Positions 42,208-52,109 of a stretch of DNA of 64,000 bases are shown here, one piece after another. How positions within the stretch are numbered: position 1 is the first letter of the stretch; each line of letters opens with the position of its first letter. The stretch is taken from positions 34,110-98,109 of the forward strand of contig JALHLR010000007.1 in assembly GCA_022844475.1 (NCBI GenBank). The letters are read 5' to 3'. The stretch comes from Hyphomonadaceae bacterium. Lineage in GTDB: Bacteria > Pseudomonadota > Alphaproteobacteria > Caulobacterales > Hyphomonadaceae. A program made the translations under genes and the position numbers. A model generated the notes under the pieces. That model saw nothing but the letters and a program-made list of their open reading frames with translations. It was not told the DNA's origin and did no database searches.

Positions 42208-43245
42208 ATGTCAGATCAGAAGCCAGTCGAGTATTCCGGCCCGAAACGCGTCTTCTCGGGCGTGCAGCCATCGGGCAGCCTGCACCTCGGGAACTATCTC
42301 GGCGCGCTGGTGAAGTTCGTCGCGATGCAGGACGAATATCCCTGCATCTTCTGCGTGGTTGACCTGCACGCCATCACCGTCCCGCAGGACCCGAAACTTC
42401 TGGCCGCGCAGACGCGCGAGATCGCCGCCGCCTATCTCGCCGCCGGCGTCGATCCTGCGAAGGCGATCATCTTCGCGCAATCCTCGGTGCCGGCGCATTC
42501 GGAGCTTGGCTGGATCTTCAACTGCGTCGCCCGCATGGGCTGGGTCGAGCGCATGACGCAATTCAAGGACAAGTCGTCAGGCAAGGACGCCGAGAACATC
42601 TCCGTCGGCCTGTTCGACTATCCTGTGCTGCAGGCGGCCGACATTCTTGCCTACAAGGCGACGCACGTGCCGGTCGGCGAGGACCAGAAGCAGCACCTCG
42701 AACTCAGCCGCGACATTGCCGGCAAGTTCAACCGCGACTTCAACGCGCCGGGATTCTTCCCGCTGCCCGAGCCAATCTATCAGGGACCAGGCGCGAAGAT
42801 CATGTCGCTGAAGGACGGCACGAAGAAGATGTCGAAGTCGGACCCATCCGACGCCTCGCGCATCAACCTGCTCGATACCGCTGACGACATCGCGAAGAAG
42901 ATCAAACGCGCGACAAGCGACAGCGATCTGCTTCCCTCCGATGTGAAGGGGCTGGAGGGAAGAGCAGAGGCTGCCAACCTCGTCGGCATCTATGCCGTCC
43001 TCAACCGGCAGAGCGAGCAGCAGGTGCTCGACGAGTTCGGCGGCCACGGCTTTGGCAAGTTCAAGCCGGCGCTGGCCGATCTCGCCGTCGCGAAACTTGG
43101 CCCTGTGGCCGACACCATGCGCCGCCTGATGCACGATCCCGCCGAGGTTGACCGCGTGCTCAAGGATGGCGGCGAGCGGGCCAACGCCATCGCCGCGCCT
43201 GTCATGGACGAGGTCCGCCGCGTCATCGGGTTCTGGCGGTCATGA
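42208..43245 (+). CDS. trpS: Tryptophanyl-tRNA synthetase
   Basis: This 345-residue class Ic synthetase has the HIGH-type motif HLGN at residues 26-29 ([12 protein letters not shown]) and KMSKS near residue 207 ([10 protein letters not shown]). The conserved tryptophan-pocket blocks VDLHAIT and [13 protein letters not shown] are present. It follows murJ by 13 bases and overlaps the copper-chaperone gene by four bases. Confidence 0.96.
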   Translation: MSDQKPVEYSGPKRVFSGVQPSGSLHLGNYLGALVKFVAMQDEYPCIFCVVDLHAITVPQDPKLLAAQTREIAAAYLAAGVDPAKAIIFAQSSVPAHSELGWIFNCVARMGWVERMTQFKDKSSGKDAENISVGLFDYPVLQAADILAYKATHVPVGEDQKQHLELSRDIAGKFNRDFNAPGFFPLPEPIYQGPGAKIMSLKDGTKKMSKSDPSDASRINLLDTADDIAKKIKRATSDSDLLPSDVKGLEGRAEAANLVGIYAVLNRQSEQQVLDEFGGHGFGKFKPALADLAVAKLGPVADTMRRLMHDPAEVDRVLKDGGERANAIAAPVMDEVRRVIGFWRS

Positions 43246-43661
43246 TGCGCACCCTCATGGCGATCGCCCTGACATCTCTGGCCGTCGCCTGCGGCGGCCA
43301 GACCGAAAACCTCACAGTCGAGAACGCCAGCTACCGGCCGCCGCTGGTGGAGGGTGGGGTCGGGGTCGCCTATTTTTCGATCACCTCGAACACTGCTGAC
43401 CGGATCACGGGCGCATCTTCGCCCCAGGCAAAGGCCGTCGAGATCCACGAATCGACTTCCTCAGGCGGCATGGCCGGCATGAATCGGCTCGATGGCGTCG
43501 ATCTACCGGCCGGAAAAACCGTGACATTCGGCCCCGGCGGACTGCATCTGATGGTAATTGCGCCCGAAATAGCGTCTGCGGATGCCACATTTCCGATTCA
43601 AATCGCGCTAGAGTCGGGACGCGTCGAGACGATTTCGTTTGCCGGCGCGCCTTCGCCCTGA
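43242..43661 (+). CDS. PCu(A)C-type periplasmic copper chaperone
   Basis: This 139-residue protein has a signal peptide with AVACGG, possibly a lipobox. The copper-binding pattern is present: His and Met in [15 protein letters not shown], and His-x-Met in GGLHLMVI. Proteins of this type pass Cu(I) to the CuA site of cytochrome oxidase, often with Sco. No oxidase genes are adjacent. The ATG overlaps the trpS stop, and a second ATG follows immediately. Confidence 0.85.
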   Translation: MMRTLMAIALTSLAVACGGQTENLTVENASYRPPLVEGGVGVAYFSITSNTADRITGASSPQAKAVEIHESTSSGGMAGMNRLDGVDLPAGKTVTFGPGGLHLMVIAPEIASADATFPIQIALESGRVETISFAGAPSP

Positions 43662-43748
43662 AGCCCGGTAACGGCGCATAAAGGATTATTGGGTTGAGGT
43701 TAACGACAGGCTCATTCAGGGTCTGACTCCGCTAGCTGGGGCTGGGCG

Positions 43749-44846
43749 ATGTCCGTTCTGAAACTCCGCCGCGACATGGTCGTGGCCGACGACGAGCCGC
43801 CCGCCGCCAAGGCCGGCGAGACCGATCGCCCATTCCCGCTCCGCAAGCTCGACGCCGAACTGCAAGCCGAGGACGTCGTCGAAGGCACGCTGGTCGATGA
43901 GGACATCGAAGCGGAGGAGGAGGCGTCCCCCCGCCGCCAGCACAAGACGCTCGGCCAGCACATCCGGTTCTGGTTCAACACCGTCGCCATCGTCGCGATG
44001 CTCGGCGCCTATCCAGCGCTGGTTGTCGCATCAAGCGATGTGGGTGACCGCGATTTCGATCGCCTGGTCAATCGCGCAGACTGGGCCGCCCCATGGGTGG
44101 GCGGCGTCTCGACGCTGATGGAAGAACATTTCAATGCGCTCGGCTGGGCGCCGGACGCAGCGCCATGGGAGCCAATGGCGCGCCTCACGGCGAAGCCCGC
44201 CTACCAGGCCGCCATGGCCGAGGCCCTGGGCGACGTCATCCGCGCGGCCGATGCGCGCGCCAGTTCAGGCGGCCAGCCCGACATCGATCTCGCAGCAGCT
44301 GCGCGGCTGGTGAACGCTGATTCGACTGCGATTCAGCTGCGTGCCGCACGCGATGCGCTGGTGAACCATGACCGCCGCCTGCGCCGGCGCGATGCCGTGA
44401 CCGACCTGTCTGCAACCCAGGTCGCTGAACAACTCGCACTGATTGCCGGCTGGGCCGCCGCCAGCCAGAATGCCATCGTGACCTCCGCCACCGCAATCGG
44501 CGGCAGCCCGATGGACGAAGAAGCGACACGCGCCGTCTATGCCGCCAAGGGACGCGCAACCGTGTCATGGCTCCTGCTTGCCTCGATCAAGTGGCCCGCC
44601 AGCGCAGACGCCGCGAAGGCGCGTGATGTGGCCCTCAGCGCCTGGCGCGACGTCGCCGAATTCCATCCCCTGATTGTGTTCAATGGCGATGCGGATGGCT
44701 CGCTCTTTGGCAATCATGCAGCCTCGATGAGCTTCCTCATCGCTCAGGCCGAGGCCGCCACGGCCTCGCTCCTCAGCCACGTGAACGCCTCTGCCGCGAC
44801 CCCATCTGCGCCGGCTCCAGCCGCCGCCTCCGGCGCAGCGCCCTGA
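43749..44846 (+). CDS. DUF2333-like membrane-anchored protein
   Basis: This 365-residue protein has an acidic cytoplasmic N terminus of about 70 residues and one membrane segment (FWFNTVAIVAMLGAYPALVV, near residues 75-95). A large helical periplasmic domain and an Ala/Pro-rich tail follow. The domain ends with the pattern WRDVAEFHPLIVFNGDADGS, then LFGNHAASMSFLIAQAEAAT, which recalls DUF2333. This match is from memory. The function is unknown. Confidence 0.6.
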   Translation: MSVLKLRRDMVVADDEPPAAKAGETDRPFPLRKLDAELQAEDVVEGTLVDEDIEAEEEASPRRQHKTLGQHIRFWFNTVAIVAMLGAYPALVVASSDVGDRDFDRLVNRADWAAPWVGGVSTLMEEHFNALGWAPDAAPWEPMARLTAKPAYQAAMAEALGDVIRAADARASSGGQPDIDLAAAARLVNADSTAIQLRAARDALVNHDRRLRRRDAVTDLSATQVAEQLALIAGWAAASQNAIVTSATAIGGSPMDEEATRAVYAAKGRATVSWLLLASIKWPASADAAKARDVALSAWRDVAEFHPLIVFNGDADGSLFGNHAASMSFLIAQAEAATASLLSHVNASAATPSAPAPAAASGAAP

Positions 44847-44903
44847 TCGTGCGGTCGCGGGGTCAAGCTTGACCTGACCGGCACAACAGCGCCTCATCCG
44901 CTC

Positions 44904-45386
44904 ATGACAGCTACGTCACGCAAATTCCTCGCCGTGTCGGACGAGACAGAGGAGTGCATCAGCGCGCTGCTGTTCGCCGCGATGCGGGCGAAGGCGGTTG
45001 GCGCTGGCATCGTGATCCTGCGTTGCGCCCGCGTGCCGGGTCTTGGCGGCTGGGTCGGTCTCGACAGGGAGATCAGCCAGGACGCGATCGATTCCGCGCG
45101 CCTGAAGGCCGTCCGCCACGCCAGCGTCCTCGAAGAAAGGGTCGGCGTGAAGCCCGAGATCGTGATCAGCGAGGAAGAGCCCGTTGATGCGATCCGCGAC
45201 CTGGTCAGGGACGATCCCGCGATCAAGGTTCTGATCCTTGCTTCCGCATCCGGCTGGCGGCCGGGGCCGCTGGTATCCCGCCTGGCCAGGGGAAAGCCGA
45301 TCGCCAGCCGCCCGATCGCGGTAACCGTTATCCCCGGCGGCATGAGCCAGGAACAGCTGGCCGAGATCGGCGGCCTGTCGGGGTGA
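44904..45386 (+). CDS. Universal stress protein (UspA-like)
   Basis: This 160-residue protein has the Usp fold: RKFLAVSDETEECISALLFAA, then GIVILRCARVPG, and VLILASASGWRPGPLVSRL close to the end. The typical ATP-binding G-x2-G-x9-G pattern is not clear, so nucleotide binding is doubtful. There are 57 bases to the DUF2333-like gene upstream. Confidence 0.75.
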   Translation: MTATSRKFLAVSDETEECISALLFAAMRAKAVGAGIVILRCARVPGLGGWVGLDREISQDAIDSARLKAVRHASVLEERVGVKPEIVISEEEPVDAIRDLVRDDPAIKVLILASASGWRPGPLVSRLARGKPIASRPIAVTVIPGGMSQEQLAEIGGLSG

Positions 45387-45489
45387 CAGGGCGTCGGGGT
45401 CGCCCGTGGCGACTTCGGAATTGCACACCGGCCCCGGCGGGGCCATGTAGCGGACAGACCCATGTCGTGGGCAAACGAGGCGGTATCCG

Positions 45490-46071
45490 ATGTTCATCCA
45501 GACCCAGCCCACCCCCAACCCGGCGACGCTGAAATTCCTGCCCGGACAGGACGTTTCGCCCGCAACCTCCTATGAATTCGCCAGCGCAGGCGAAGCCGCC
45601 GCCTCGCCGCTCGCTTCCGCCCTGTTCGGCGTCAACGGCGTCACAGGCGTGTTCTTCGGCTCCGACTTCGTCTCGATCACCAAGAACGAGGACGCGGACT
45701 GGTCTGTCGTGAAGCCACAGGCGCTGGCTGCGATCATGGACCATTTCGTCTCCGGCGCGCCCCTGCTGGCGGATATGGCGCCAGGCGCTGGCCCGACGGA
45801 CGGCGAAGACGACATCGTCTACGACGGTGAGACCGCCGAGATCGTCGCCGAGATCAAGGAACTCATCGCCACACGCGTGCGCCCCGCCGTCGCCAATGAT
45901 GGCGGCGACATCATCTTCAAGCGCTTCGACGCCGACACCGGCATCGTCTACCTTTCGATGCGCGGCGCCTGCTCGGGTTGTCCGTCATCCGCGATGACGC
46001 TGAAGTCCGGCGTTGAAAACCTGCTGCGCCACTACGTGCCAGAGGTTACCGCCGTCGAGGCGGCAGCCTGA
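45490..46071 (+). CDS. NifU-family Fe-S scaffold/carrier protein (Nfu type)
   Basis: This 193-residue protein has an N-terminal Nfu_N domain (MFIQTQPTPNPATLKFLPG) and a C-terminal NifU domain with the cluster-binding CxxC, Cys161 and Cys164 in GACSGCPSS. It delivers 4Fe-4S clusters to apoenzymes. The downstream MiaB is one likely client, by known biology of the family. The stop overlaps the next ATG by one base. Confidence 0.92.
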   Translation: MFIQTQPTPNPATLKFLPGQDVSPATSYEFASAGEAAASPLASALFGVNGVTGVFFGSDFVSITKNEDADWSVVKPQALAAIMDHFVSGAPLLADMAPGAGPTDGEDDIVYDGETAEIVAEIKELIATRVRPAVANDGGDIIFKRFDADTGIVYLSMRGACSGCPSSAMTLKSGVENLLRHYVPEVTAVEAAA

Positions 46072-46673
46072 TGGGCAAGCCGATCGGAGACGCTGACCTC
46101 GACCTGATCTTCCGTGCCGCCCGCACCCGCCGCGGTTGGACGGAGGAAGAGACGCCCGAGGTGCTGATACGCGCCACCTACGACCTCCTCAAGATGGCGC
46201 CGACGGCATCGAACATCTGCCCCGCGCGCTTCATGTTCGTGCGCTCTCGCGAAGCGAAGGCCCGGCTTGAGGCGCATCTCGATGAGGGCAACCGTGCGCA
46301 GACGCGAACTGCGCCGTGGACCGCTATCGTCGCCTACGACCTCGCCTTTGCAGGCCAGCTCGAAAAGCTGATCCCGCATGCGCCAGGCGCGAAGGACTGG
46401 TTCGCTGGTGCAGAGAAGACTGAATGGAACGCCATCCAGTCAGGAACGCTCCAGGGCGCCTATCTCATCCTTGCGGCGCGCGCACTCGGCCTCGACTGCG
46501 GGCCCATGGGCGGCTTCAGCCGCGAGGGCGTCGACACTGAATTCTTCGCGGACGATCCCGTGATGAAATCCTGGCGCTCGAACTTCCTCGTCAATATCGG
46601 TCATGGCGATGATGCCCGGCTTCGCCCGCGCGCTCCGCGGCTCGATTTCGACGAAGCCTGCCGGATCGTCTGA
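46071..46673 (+). CDS. Nitroreductase-family protein, RutE-like (malonic semialdehyde reductase)
   Basis: This 200-residue FMN-binding protein has the RutE/HadB-like pattern: TRRGWTEEETPEVLIRATYDLLKMAPTASN with a break at the turn, then NICPARFMFV, then LGLDCGPMGGF, then SWRSNFLVNIGHGD. In pyrimidine breakdown RutE reduces malonic semialdehyde to 3-hydroxypropionate, but no other rut gene is near, so the substrate here is open. It is overlapped by nfu and tsaB by one base each. Confidence 0.8.
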   Translation: MGKPIGDADLDLIFRAARTRRGWTEEETPEVLIRATYDLLKMAPTASNICPARFMFVRSREAKARLEAHLDEGNRAQTRTAPWTAIVAYDLAFAGQLEKLIPHAPGAKDWFAGAEKTEWNAIQSGTLQGAYLILAARALGLDCGPMGGFSREGVDTEFFADDPVMKSWRSNFLVNIGHGDDARLRPRAPRLDFDEACRIV

Positions 46674-47323
46674 TGCTGATTCTCGGCATCAACACCGTTG
46701 CCGATGCCTGCCAGGCGGCGCTGGTACGCGACGGCGCTGTGCTCGCCGAACTGTCGGAGCCAATGAATCAGGGCCATGATGCGCGGCTTGCGCCGGTCGT
46801 TGAGCAACTCATGCGCGAGACAGGCATCGCTTTTGGCGAGCTTCACCGCGTTGCCGTGATCGTGGGCCCGGGTTCCTTCACCGGCGTTCGTGTCGGCGTG
46901 GCGTTTGCGCGAGGGCTCTCGCTCGCGCTCGAAATCCCGGCGGTCGGCGTCACCAGCCTCGAAGCCATCGATGGACTGCCGAGCCAGGGCTATGTGCTCG
47001 GCCTGCTGCCTGCCAAGCGCCGTCCGCCGCATCGCACATGGTGGGGCCAGCTGATCGACGCGGGCAGGGGCGGCGCCGAATGCTTCGAGGCTGGCGAAGA
47101 TGAACTTTCCTCGCTCGCCGCGGGAACCGATGCTGTCTGCGGTGGTCTGGACGACTTGCCCGGTCTTGGACGGCGCCAGATCGCGGGCGCGCCATCCGCC
47201 GCAGCTGCGGCGCTGTTCGCATCGCGCATGGCGGCGCACGATCTGCCGCCGCCGCGGCCGGTCTATGTCCGCGAGCCGGATGCGACGCCGATGCACCGGC
47301 CCGTCTCGCCGGTCGGGCAATGA
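46673..47323 (+). CDS. tsaB: tRNA t6A biosynthesis protein TsaB
   Basis: This 216-residue protein is an ASKHA-fold partner of TsaD in making N6-threonylcarbamoyl-A37 of tRNA. It has INTVADACQAALV at the N terminus and the signature GPGSFTGVRVGVAFARGL near residue 65. It lacks the metal-binding histidines of TsaD, as expected for TsaB. The ATG overlaps the RutE-like gene's stop, and the stop overlaps rimI (ATGA), the usual tsaB-rimI pairing. Confidence 0.92.
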   Translation: MLILGINTVADACQAALVRDGAVLAELSEPMNQGHDARLAPVVEQLMRETGIAFGELHRVAVIVGPGSFTGVRVGVAFARGLSLALEIPAVGVTSLEAIDGLPSQGYVLGLLPAKRRPPHRTWWGQLIDAGRGGAECFEAGEDELSSLAAGTDAVCGGLDDLPGLGRRQIAGAPSAAAAALFASRMAAHDLPPPRPVYVREPDATPMHRPVSPVGQ

Positions 47324-47787
47324 CGATCCGACCCGCCAGGCTTGCGGACGCCGCCGACCTCTCACGCATCCACACCGCCTCCTTCGATGATGGCTGGACG
47401 AGGGAAGATTTCGCCACGTGGCTGTCACGTGCGGAAGCCATGGCCGTGCTGGCCATCCGCGAACGCGAAACAGTCGCATTCGGCCTTGCGCTGGAATCTG
47501 GCGCAGACGCTGAACTCCTGACGATCGCCACCGCTCCGGCCGAGCGCCGCTCGGCATGGGGAAGGCAGATTTTTCGTGCGCTCGACGAGGAAGCCCGCGC
47601 CCGCGGTCTCGAGCGCTGGATTCTCGAGGTTGCGCGCAACAACGTTGCGGCGCAGGGACTCTACCGCTCTCACGGATTCGTGGAAATCGGCGTCCGGAAA
47701 GACTACTATAGGGCAGGTGAGGGGCGCGTGGATGCCCTCGTCATGTCCCGGAGGGTCGGCCCTCAAGGTGGACAGGACGGCGGCTGA
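47320..47787 (+). CDS. rimI: Ribosomal-protein-alanine N-acetyltransferase RimI
   Basis: This 155-residue GNAT enzyme has the acetyl-CoA-binding block APAERRSAWGRQIFRAL and the C-terminal pattern LEVARNNVAAQGLYRSHGFVEIGVRKDYY, in two pieces around the turn. RimI acetylates the N terminus of ribosomal protein S18, and in many bacteria it is encoded right after tsaB, as here. The fur gene follows after about 70 bases. Confidence 0.9.
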   Translation: MTIRPARLADAADLSRIHTASFDDGWTREDFATWLSRAEAMAVLAIRERETVAFGLALESGADAELLTIATAPAERRSAWGRQIFRALDEEARARGLERWILEVARNNVAAQGLYRSHGFVEIGVRKDYYRAGEGRVDALVMSRRVGPQGGQDGG

Positions 47788-47856
47788 GACGCATATGTGC
47801 CCGCGGTCCGGTCAACACTTGGCGTTGGGGTCGGGCTTTCTGGGAGGAGGTCTCGC

Positions 47857-48270
47857 GTGATCGAGCAAAGGTGCATCGAGAAAGGCCTGCGCATGACGGA
47901 GCAGCGCCGCGTGATCGCGCGCGTGCTCAGCGAAGCCGAAGATCACCCCGACGCCGAGGAACTGCATCGCCGTGCCGCGGCGGTGGATGCAAACATCTCG
48001 CTCGCGACCGTCTACCGCACAGTGAAACTGTTCGAGGATTCCGGCATCATCGAGCGCCATGATTTCCGCGATGGCCGCTCCCGCTACGAGGAAGCCCCCG
48101 ACGAGCACCACGACCACCTGATCGACGCCAAGAGCGGCGCGGTGGTCGAGTTCAAGTCGGAGGAGATCGAGAAGCTGCAGATCGAGATCGCGCGCAAGCT
48201 CGGCTACCGCCTGATCGACCATCGCCTCGAACTCTATGGCGTCCCGCTCACCGAGGACGAGAAGAAGTAA
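47857..48270 (+). CDS. fur: Ferric uptake regulator Fur
   Basis: This 137-residue regulator starts at GTG 47857, six bases after GGGAGGAGG. The winged-helix domain includes LRMTEQRRVIARVL and ISLATVYRTVKLFED. The metal site is EAPDEHHDHLIDAKSG. The CxxC zinc-binding pair that follows HHDHLI in enterobacterial Fur is replaced here by A-K-S, as in other alphaproteobacterial Fur proteins. It controls iron genes in response to Fe(II). The stop is immediately followed by the GTG of miaB. Confidence 0.92.
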   Translation: MIEQRCIEKGLRMTEQRRVIARVLSEAEDHPDAEELHRRAAAVDANISLATVYRTVKLFEDSGIIERHDFRDGRSRYEEAPDEHHDHLIDAKSGAVVEFKSEEIEKLQIEIARKLGYRLIDHRLELYGVPLTEDEKK

Positions 48271-49650
48271 GTGTCCGCACCGAAGCCCCCCAAAGGCCTC
48301 TTCATCAAGACCTATGGCTGTCAGGCGAACGTCTATGATAGCGAGCGCATGCGCGACGTGCTGGCCCCGCTCGGCTACGCGCCGGTGGATTCAGCGGAGG
48401 CGGCCGATCTCGTCGTCCTCAACACCTGCCACATCCGCGAGAAGGCGACAGAGAAGGTCTTCTCGGAGCTTGGCCGCCTGAAGGACATGAAACAGCTCAG
48501 CGGCGGCGCCATGCGCATTGCCGTCGCTGGCTGCGTCGCGCAGGCCGAGGGCCAGGAGATCATGCGCCGCCAGCCGGCCGTCGACATGGTGGTCGGCCCG
48601 CAATCCTATCATCGCCTGCCGGAAATGATCGCGCGCCTCTCGCGCCAGACCGGGGACATTCTCGAGGTTGATTTCGCCGCCGAGGAAAAGTTCGACGCCC
48701 TGCCGAAGTCGCGTCAGGTCAGCGGCCCGTCCGCCTTCCTTGCGGTCCAGGAAGGTTGCGACAAGTTCTGCACCTTCTGCGTCGTGCCTTACACCCGCGG
48801 CGCGGAGTTCTCACGCAGCGCGGACGCGATCATGGCTGAAGCGCGCGAACTGGCGAGCAAGGGCGTCCGGGAGATTGTCCTCGTTGGCCAGAATGTGAAT
48901 GCATGGCACGGCGCAGCGCCAGCGCTCGAGGGCAGGGGCGGCGACTGGCGCCTCGGCAATCTGATCCGTCACATCGCGCGGATCGGGCTGGAGCGCATCC
49001 GCTACATGACCTCCCATCCGCGCGACATGAGCGACGATCTGATCGACGCCCACCGCGACGTCGAAACCCTGTCGCCCTTCCTGCACCTGCCGGTGCAGGC
49101 CGGGTCGGACCGCATTCTCAAGGCGATGAACCGCCAGCATACGGCGGCCGATTATCTCCGCATCATCGAGCGCGTGCGCGAGGCGCGGCCCGACATCGCC
49201 TTCGCCTCGGACTTCATCGTCGGCTTCCCGGGCGAGAGCGACAGGGACTTCGAGGACACGCTGGCGCTGGTGAAGGCCGTCGGCTTCGCGCAGGCCTATT
49301 CGTTCAAGTATTCGCCGCGCCCCGGCACCCCCGCCGCCGGCATGCAGCTCCAGGTCGAAGAGGCCGTGAAGGACGAACGCCTCGCCCGGCTTCAGGCTCT
49401 GATCAATCAACAGTCGCAGGCGTTCAACACCGCCACTGTCGGCCGCAGGCTTCCGGTGCTGTTCTCGCGCGCGGGCAAGCATGCAGGGCAGGTTCTCGGC
49501 TATTCGCCCTACATGCAGTCCGTGCACGTCGAGAATGGCGCGCACCTGTCCGGTACGGTCGCCCAGGTCGAGATCGTGGGCGCGAGCATGACCAGCCTCA
49601 CCGCTCGCCACGAGAGAACACCAATGGTGAACCAGGAGGCGCCCGCTTGA
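48271..49650 (+). CDS. miaB: tRNA-2-methylthio-N6-dimethylallyladenosine synthase MiaB
   Basis: This 459-residue radical-SAM enzyme adds the methylthio group at A37. The N-terminal cluster cysteines are in [15 protein letters not shown] (Cys15), [10 protein letters not shown] and [11 protein letters not shown]. The radical-SAM C-x3-C-x2-C is in [17 protein letters not shown] near residue 164. The C terminus has the TRAM RNA-binding domain. The GTG start abuts the fur stop. MiaB is iron-dependent and its Fe-S cluster supply may come from the nearby nfu product. Confidence 0.95.
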   Translation: MSAPKPPKGLFIKTYGCQANVYDSERMRDVLAPLGYAPVDSAEAADLVVLNTCHIREKATEKVFSELGRLKDMKQLSGGAMRIAVAGCVAQAEGQEIMRRQPAVDMVVGPQSYHRLPEMIARLSRQTGDILEVDFAAEEKFDALPKSRQVSGPSAFLAVQEGCDKFCTFCVVPYTRGAEFSRSADAIMAEARELASKGVREIVLVGQNVNAWHGAAPALEGRGGDWRLGNLIRHIARIGLERIRYMTSHPRDMSDDLIDAHRDVETLSPFLHLPVQAGSDRILKAMNRQHTAADYLRIIERVREARPDIAFASDFIVGFPGESDRDFEDTLALVKAVGFAQAYSFKYSPRPGTPAAGMQLQVEEAVKDERLARLQALINQQSQAFNTATVGRRLPVLFSRAGKHAGQVLGYSPYMQSVHVENGAHLSGTVAQVEIVGASMTSLTARHERTPMVNQEAPA

Positions 49651-50645
49651 GCCGGAAACCAACCCCGGCCCGCGGCCAGCGCTACACGGTCCCCGTCGCG
49701 AGCCAGAAGATGCTGCGCGACATCTGCGGGCCCGCACACGCCAACCTGCAACTGCTCGAGCGAGCCTTCGCCGACGATGGTGTCCGCGTCGACAGCCAGG
49801 CGCAGACCGGCGAGATCATCATAACCGGCGAGGGCGATGGTGCGCGGCTCGCCGCCGACTCGCTGCAGGCTTTCGCGCGTCGCATCGCCAATGGCGCCGA
49901 GCCGACGCCCGCCGAACTCGAAGCTGCCATCCGCCTCACGGCCAGCCCCGCTGCAACGACGGGCACAGGCGAAGTCATCCAGGGACTACGCAAGCCAGTG
50001 ATGGCTCAGACGCCAGGTCAGCGCGCCTATCTCGACAAGCTGCGGCAGGACGATCTTGGTCTCGTCTTTGGCGTCGGCCCCGCCGGCACCGGCAAGACCT
50101 ATCTCGCTGTCGCCATCGGCGCCGCCGAACTGAAGGCCGGCAAGCGCGACCGCCTCGTCGTCGCGCGTCCAGCTGTGGAGGCCGGCGAGAAGCTCGGCTT
50201 CCTCCCCGGCGCGCTGGAAGAAAAAGTCGATCCCTACATGCTGCCGATCTGGGATGCGCTCAACGAATGCCTCGGCGCGCAGGAAGTCGACCGTCGCAAG
50301 GAACGCCGCGAGATCGAGGTCGCCCCGCTCGCCTTCATGCGCGGCCGCACGCTGAAGAACGCGTTCGTCATCATCGACGAGGCGCAGAACGCCACCGTGC
50401 CGCAGATGAAGATGGTGCTGACCCGCCTCGGCCGCGGTTCGCGCATGGTGGTCACCGGCGATCCCTCCCAGACCGACCTGCCGCCCAACACCAAGTCGGG
50501 CCTTGGCCACGCCATGTCGATCCTGAAGGGCGTCGAGGGCGTCGCCATCGAACAGCTGACGCGCGCAGACGTCGTGCGCCATGAACTCGTCGGCCGCATC
50601 ATCGATGCCTACGACAAGGACGCCAAAGGGGCGTCGCGCAAGTGA
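49647..50645 (+). CDS. phoH: PhoH-like ATPase
   Basis: This 332-residue P-loop ATPase starts at TTG 49647 with AGGAGG seven bases upstream. The TTG overlaps the miaB TGA. Walker A is GPAGTGKT near residue 145, and Walker B is [30 protein letters not shown] is a family block. PhoH-like (YbeZ) proteins act with YbeY in ribosome and RNA quality control, and ybeY follows here with a GTGA overlap. The upstream reading frame from 48903 is a shadow of miaB. Confidence 0.93.
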   Translation: MSRKPTPARGQRYTVPVASQKMLRDICGPAHANLQLLERAFADDGVRVDSQAQTGEIIITGEGDGARLAADSLQAFARRIANGAEPTPAELEAAIRLTASPAATTGTGEVIQGLRKPVMAQTPGQRAYLDKLRQDDLGLVFGVGPAGTGKTYLAVAIGAAELKAGKRDRLVVARPAVEAGEKLGFLPGALEEKVDPYMLPIWDALNECLGAQEVDRRKERREIEVAPLAFMRGRTLKNAFVIIDEAQNATVPQMKMVLTRLGRGSRMVVTGDPSQTDLPPNTKSGLGHAMSILKGVEGVAIEQLTRADVVRHELVGRIIDAYDKDAKGASRK

Positions 50646-51169
50646 GCGATACTCTCGCCAGCGCCAGCCTGTCCCTCGATCTCAGGATTGCCGATCCGCG
50701 CTGGGGGGCGCTCGGCGATCTTGATGCGCTGACCGCAGGGGTGCTGGGCCGCGCTGCAGCTCACACGAAAACCGCCGGGGACCTGGCGATCCTGTTCACC
50801 GACGACGCCGAAATGCGCGCCCTCAACAGGCAGTGGCGGCAGCTCGACAAGCCGACCGACGTCCTGTCATTTCCCTCCGACCAGCCTGAAATTCCGGGCC
50901 AGCCTCAATACCTTGGCGATATCGCGCTGGGATACGAGACGGCTCTTCGTGACGCAGAAATGATGCACAGGCCATTCGAGGGGCATGTCAGCCACCTTTT
51001 GATTCATGGCTTCCTGCATCTGCTTGGCTATGATCACATCGAAACGGAAGATGCGCAGGTGATGGAACCTCTCGAAACCGAAATCCTGGCCGGCCTTGGC
51101 TGGCCCGATCCCTACGCCTCCGGCCCCTACGCCGGCGACGCCGATGCCCATGACAGGGCGGGTGACTGA
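50642..51169 (+). CDS. ybeY: Endoribonuclease YbeY
   Basis: This 175-residue metalloprotein has the zinc motif H-x3-H-x5-H near residues 122-132 (LIHGFLHLLGYDHIE), and the N-terminal block LNRQWRQLDKPTDVLSFP. It matures 16S rRNA and takes part in ribosome quality control. The GTG start overlaps the phoH stop by four bases. The C-terminal tail beyond GWPDPY is rich in Gly/Ala/Asp and not conserved. Confidence 0.95.
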   Translation: MSDTLASASLSLDLRIADPRWGALGDLDALTAGVLGRAAAHTKTAGDLAILFTDDAEMRALNRQWRQLDKPTDVLSFPSDQPEIPGQPQYLGDIALGYETALRDAEMMHRPFEGHVSHLLIHGFLHLLGYDHIETEDAQVMEPLETEILAGLGWPDPYASGPYAGDADAHDRAGD

Positions 51170-51172
51170 TCC

Positions 51173-52063
51173 ATGCCGAACGATGGAGAGCCTCCCCAGC
51201 GCGGATCCTTTCGCCAGCGCCTCGCCCGCCTGATCGCAGGGCAGGCTGAGAGCGTCGCGCCCGCGCTCGCGGGCAGCGCAGCTGTGACAGCGCCAACCGC
51301 CATCCGCCTTCGCCTCAAGGAGTTCGAGACCGCAACCGTGCGCGACGTGATGACCTCGCGCATCGAGATCGCCGCCGTCGAGATCGACGCAACACTTGGC
51401 GAGCTGATGAACCTGTTCGCGACCGAGGCCCACTCCCGCATGCCCGTTTATCGAGACTCGCTCGATGAGCCGCTCGGCTTCGTCCACATCAAGGATGTCG
51501 TCGCCGAAGGCGTGAAGCGCGGCTGGACCGCCGACACGCTCGCCTCCAAGCCGCTTGACCGGCTGTTGCGCGAAATCATGTTCGTGCCCGAATCGACGCC
51601 TCTGCCTGACCTCCTGGTCCGCATGCAGGCCAGCCGCATCCACATCGCACTGGTGATTGACGAATATGGCGGCACGGGCGGCATGGTGTGCCTCGAGGAT
51701 CTGGTCGAACAGATCGTCGGCGAAATCGATGACGAGCACGACGAGGCGCCGCCGCTGATCGCGCGCCGCGGCAAGTCGAGCTGGGAAGTCGCCGGCCTCG
51801 CCACGATCGACGAGGTGGTGCGCCAGACCGGCCTGCCGGTTCTGGTCGAGGATTTCGAAACTGAAGTCGACACGTTCGGCGGCCTGATTTCTGCGATTGC
51901 CGGGCGTGTCCCGGCCGCCGGCGAGACGATCGAGCACCCGCGCGGCCTGACCATCGAGATCATCGAGGCCGATCCGCGCCGCGTGATTCGCGCAAAACTG
52001 CGCGGCCCCCGTGCGGCGCCATCCGCGCTTGCCGAAGGCAAGAGCGCGGCGGTAGACCGTTGA
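51173..52063 (+). CDS. CorC-type CBS-domain protein (hemolysin family)
   Basis: This 296-residue soluble protein has two CBS domains in the region TVRDVMTSRIEIAAVEID to RIHIALVIDEYGGTGGMV, and a C-terminal CorC/HlyC domain (VDTFGGLISAIAGRVPAAGE). Such proteins bind adenine nucleotides and are linked to Mg/Co efflux or membrane protection, but the bacterial role is not firm. It starts 3 bases after ybeY. The order ybeY-corC-lnt is conserved in many proteobacteria. Confidence 0.9.
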   Translation: MPNDGEPPQRGSFRQRLARLIAGQAESVAPALAGSAAVTAPTAIRLRLKEFETATVRDVMTSRIEIAAVEIDATLGELMNLFATEAHSRMPVYRDSLDEPLGFVHIKDVVAEGVKRGWTADTLASKPLDRLLREIMFVPESTPLPDLLVRMQASRIHIALVIDEYGGTGGMVCLEDLVEQIVGEIDDEHDEAPPLIARRGKSSWEVAGLATIDEVVRQTGLPVLVEDFETEVDTFGGLISAIAGRVPAAGETIEHPRGLTIEIIEADPRRVIRAKLRGPRAAPSALAEGKSAAVDR

Positions 52064-52109
52064 TCAGCCGCCGCCTGCGGTCGAGCGCCGGGCAGGGCGG
52101 GGAGGGGCG

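Noticed and set aside
48903..50645. 580-codon frame that begins inside miaB
   Set aside because: Only the part from 49647 is PhoH. The first 250 codons are an Arg-rich out-of-frame shadow of miaB.
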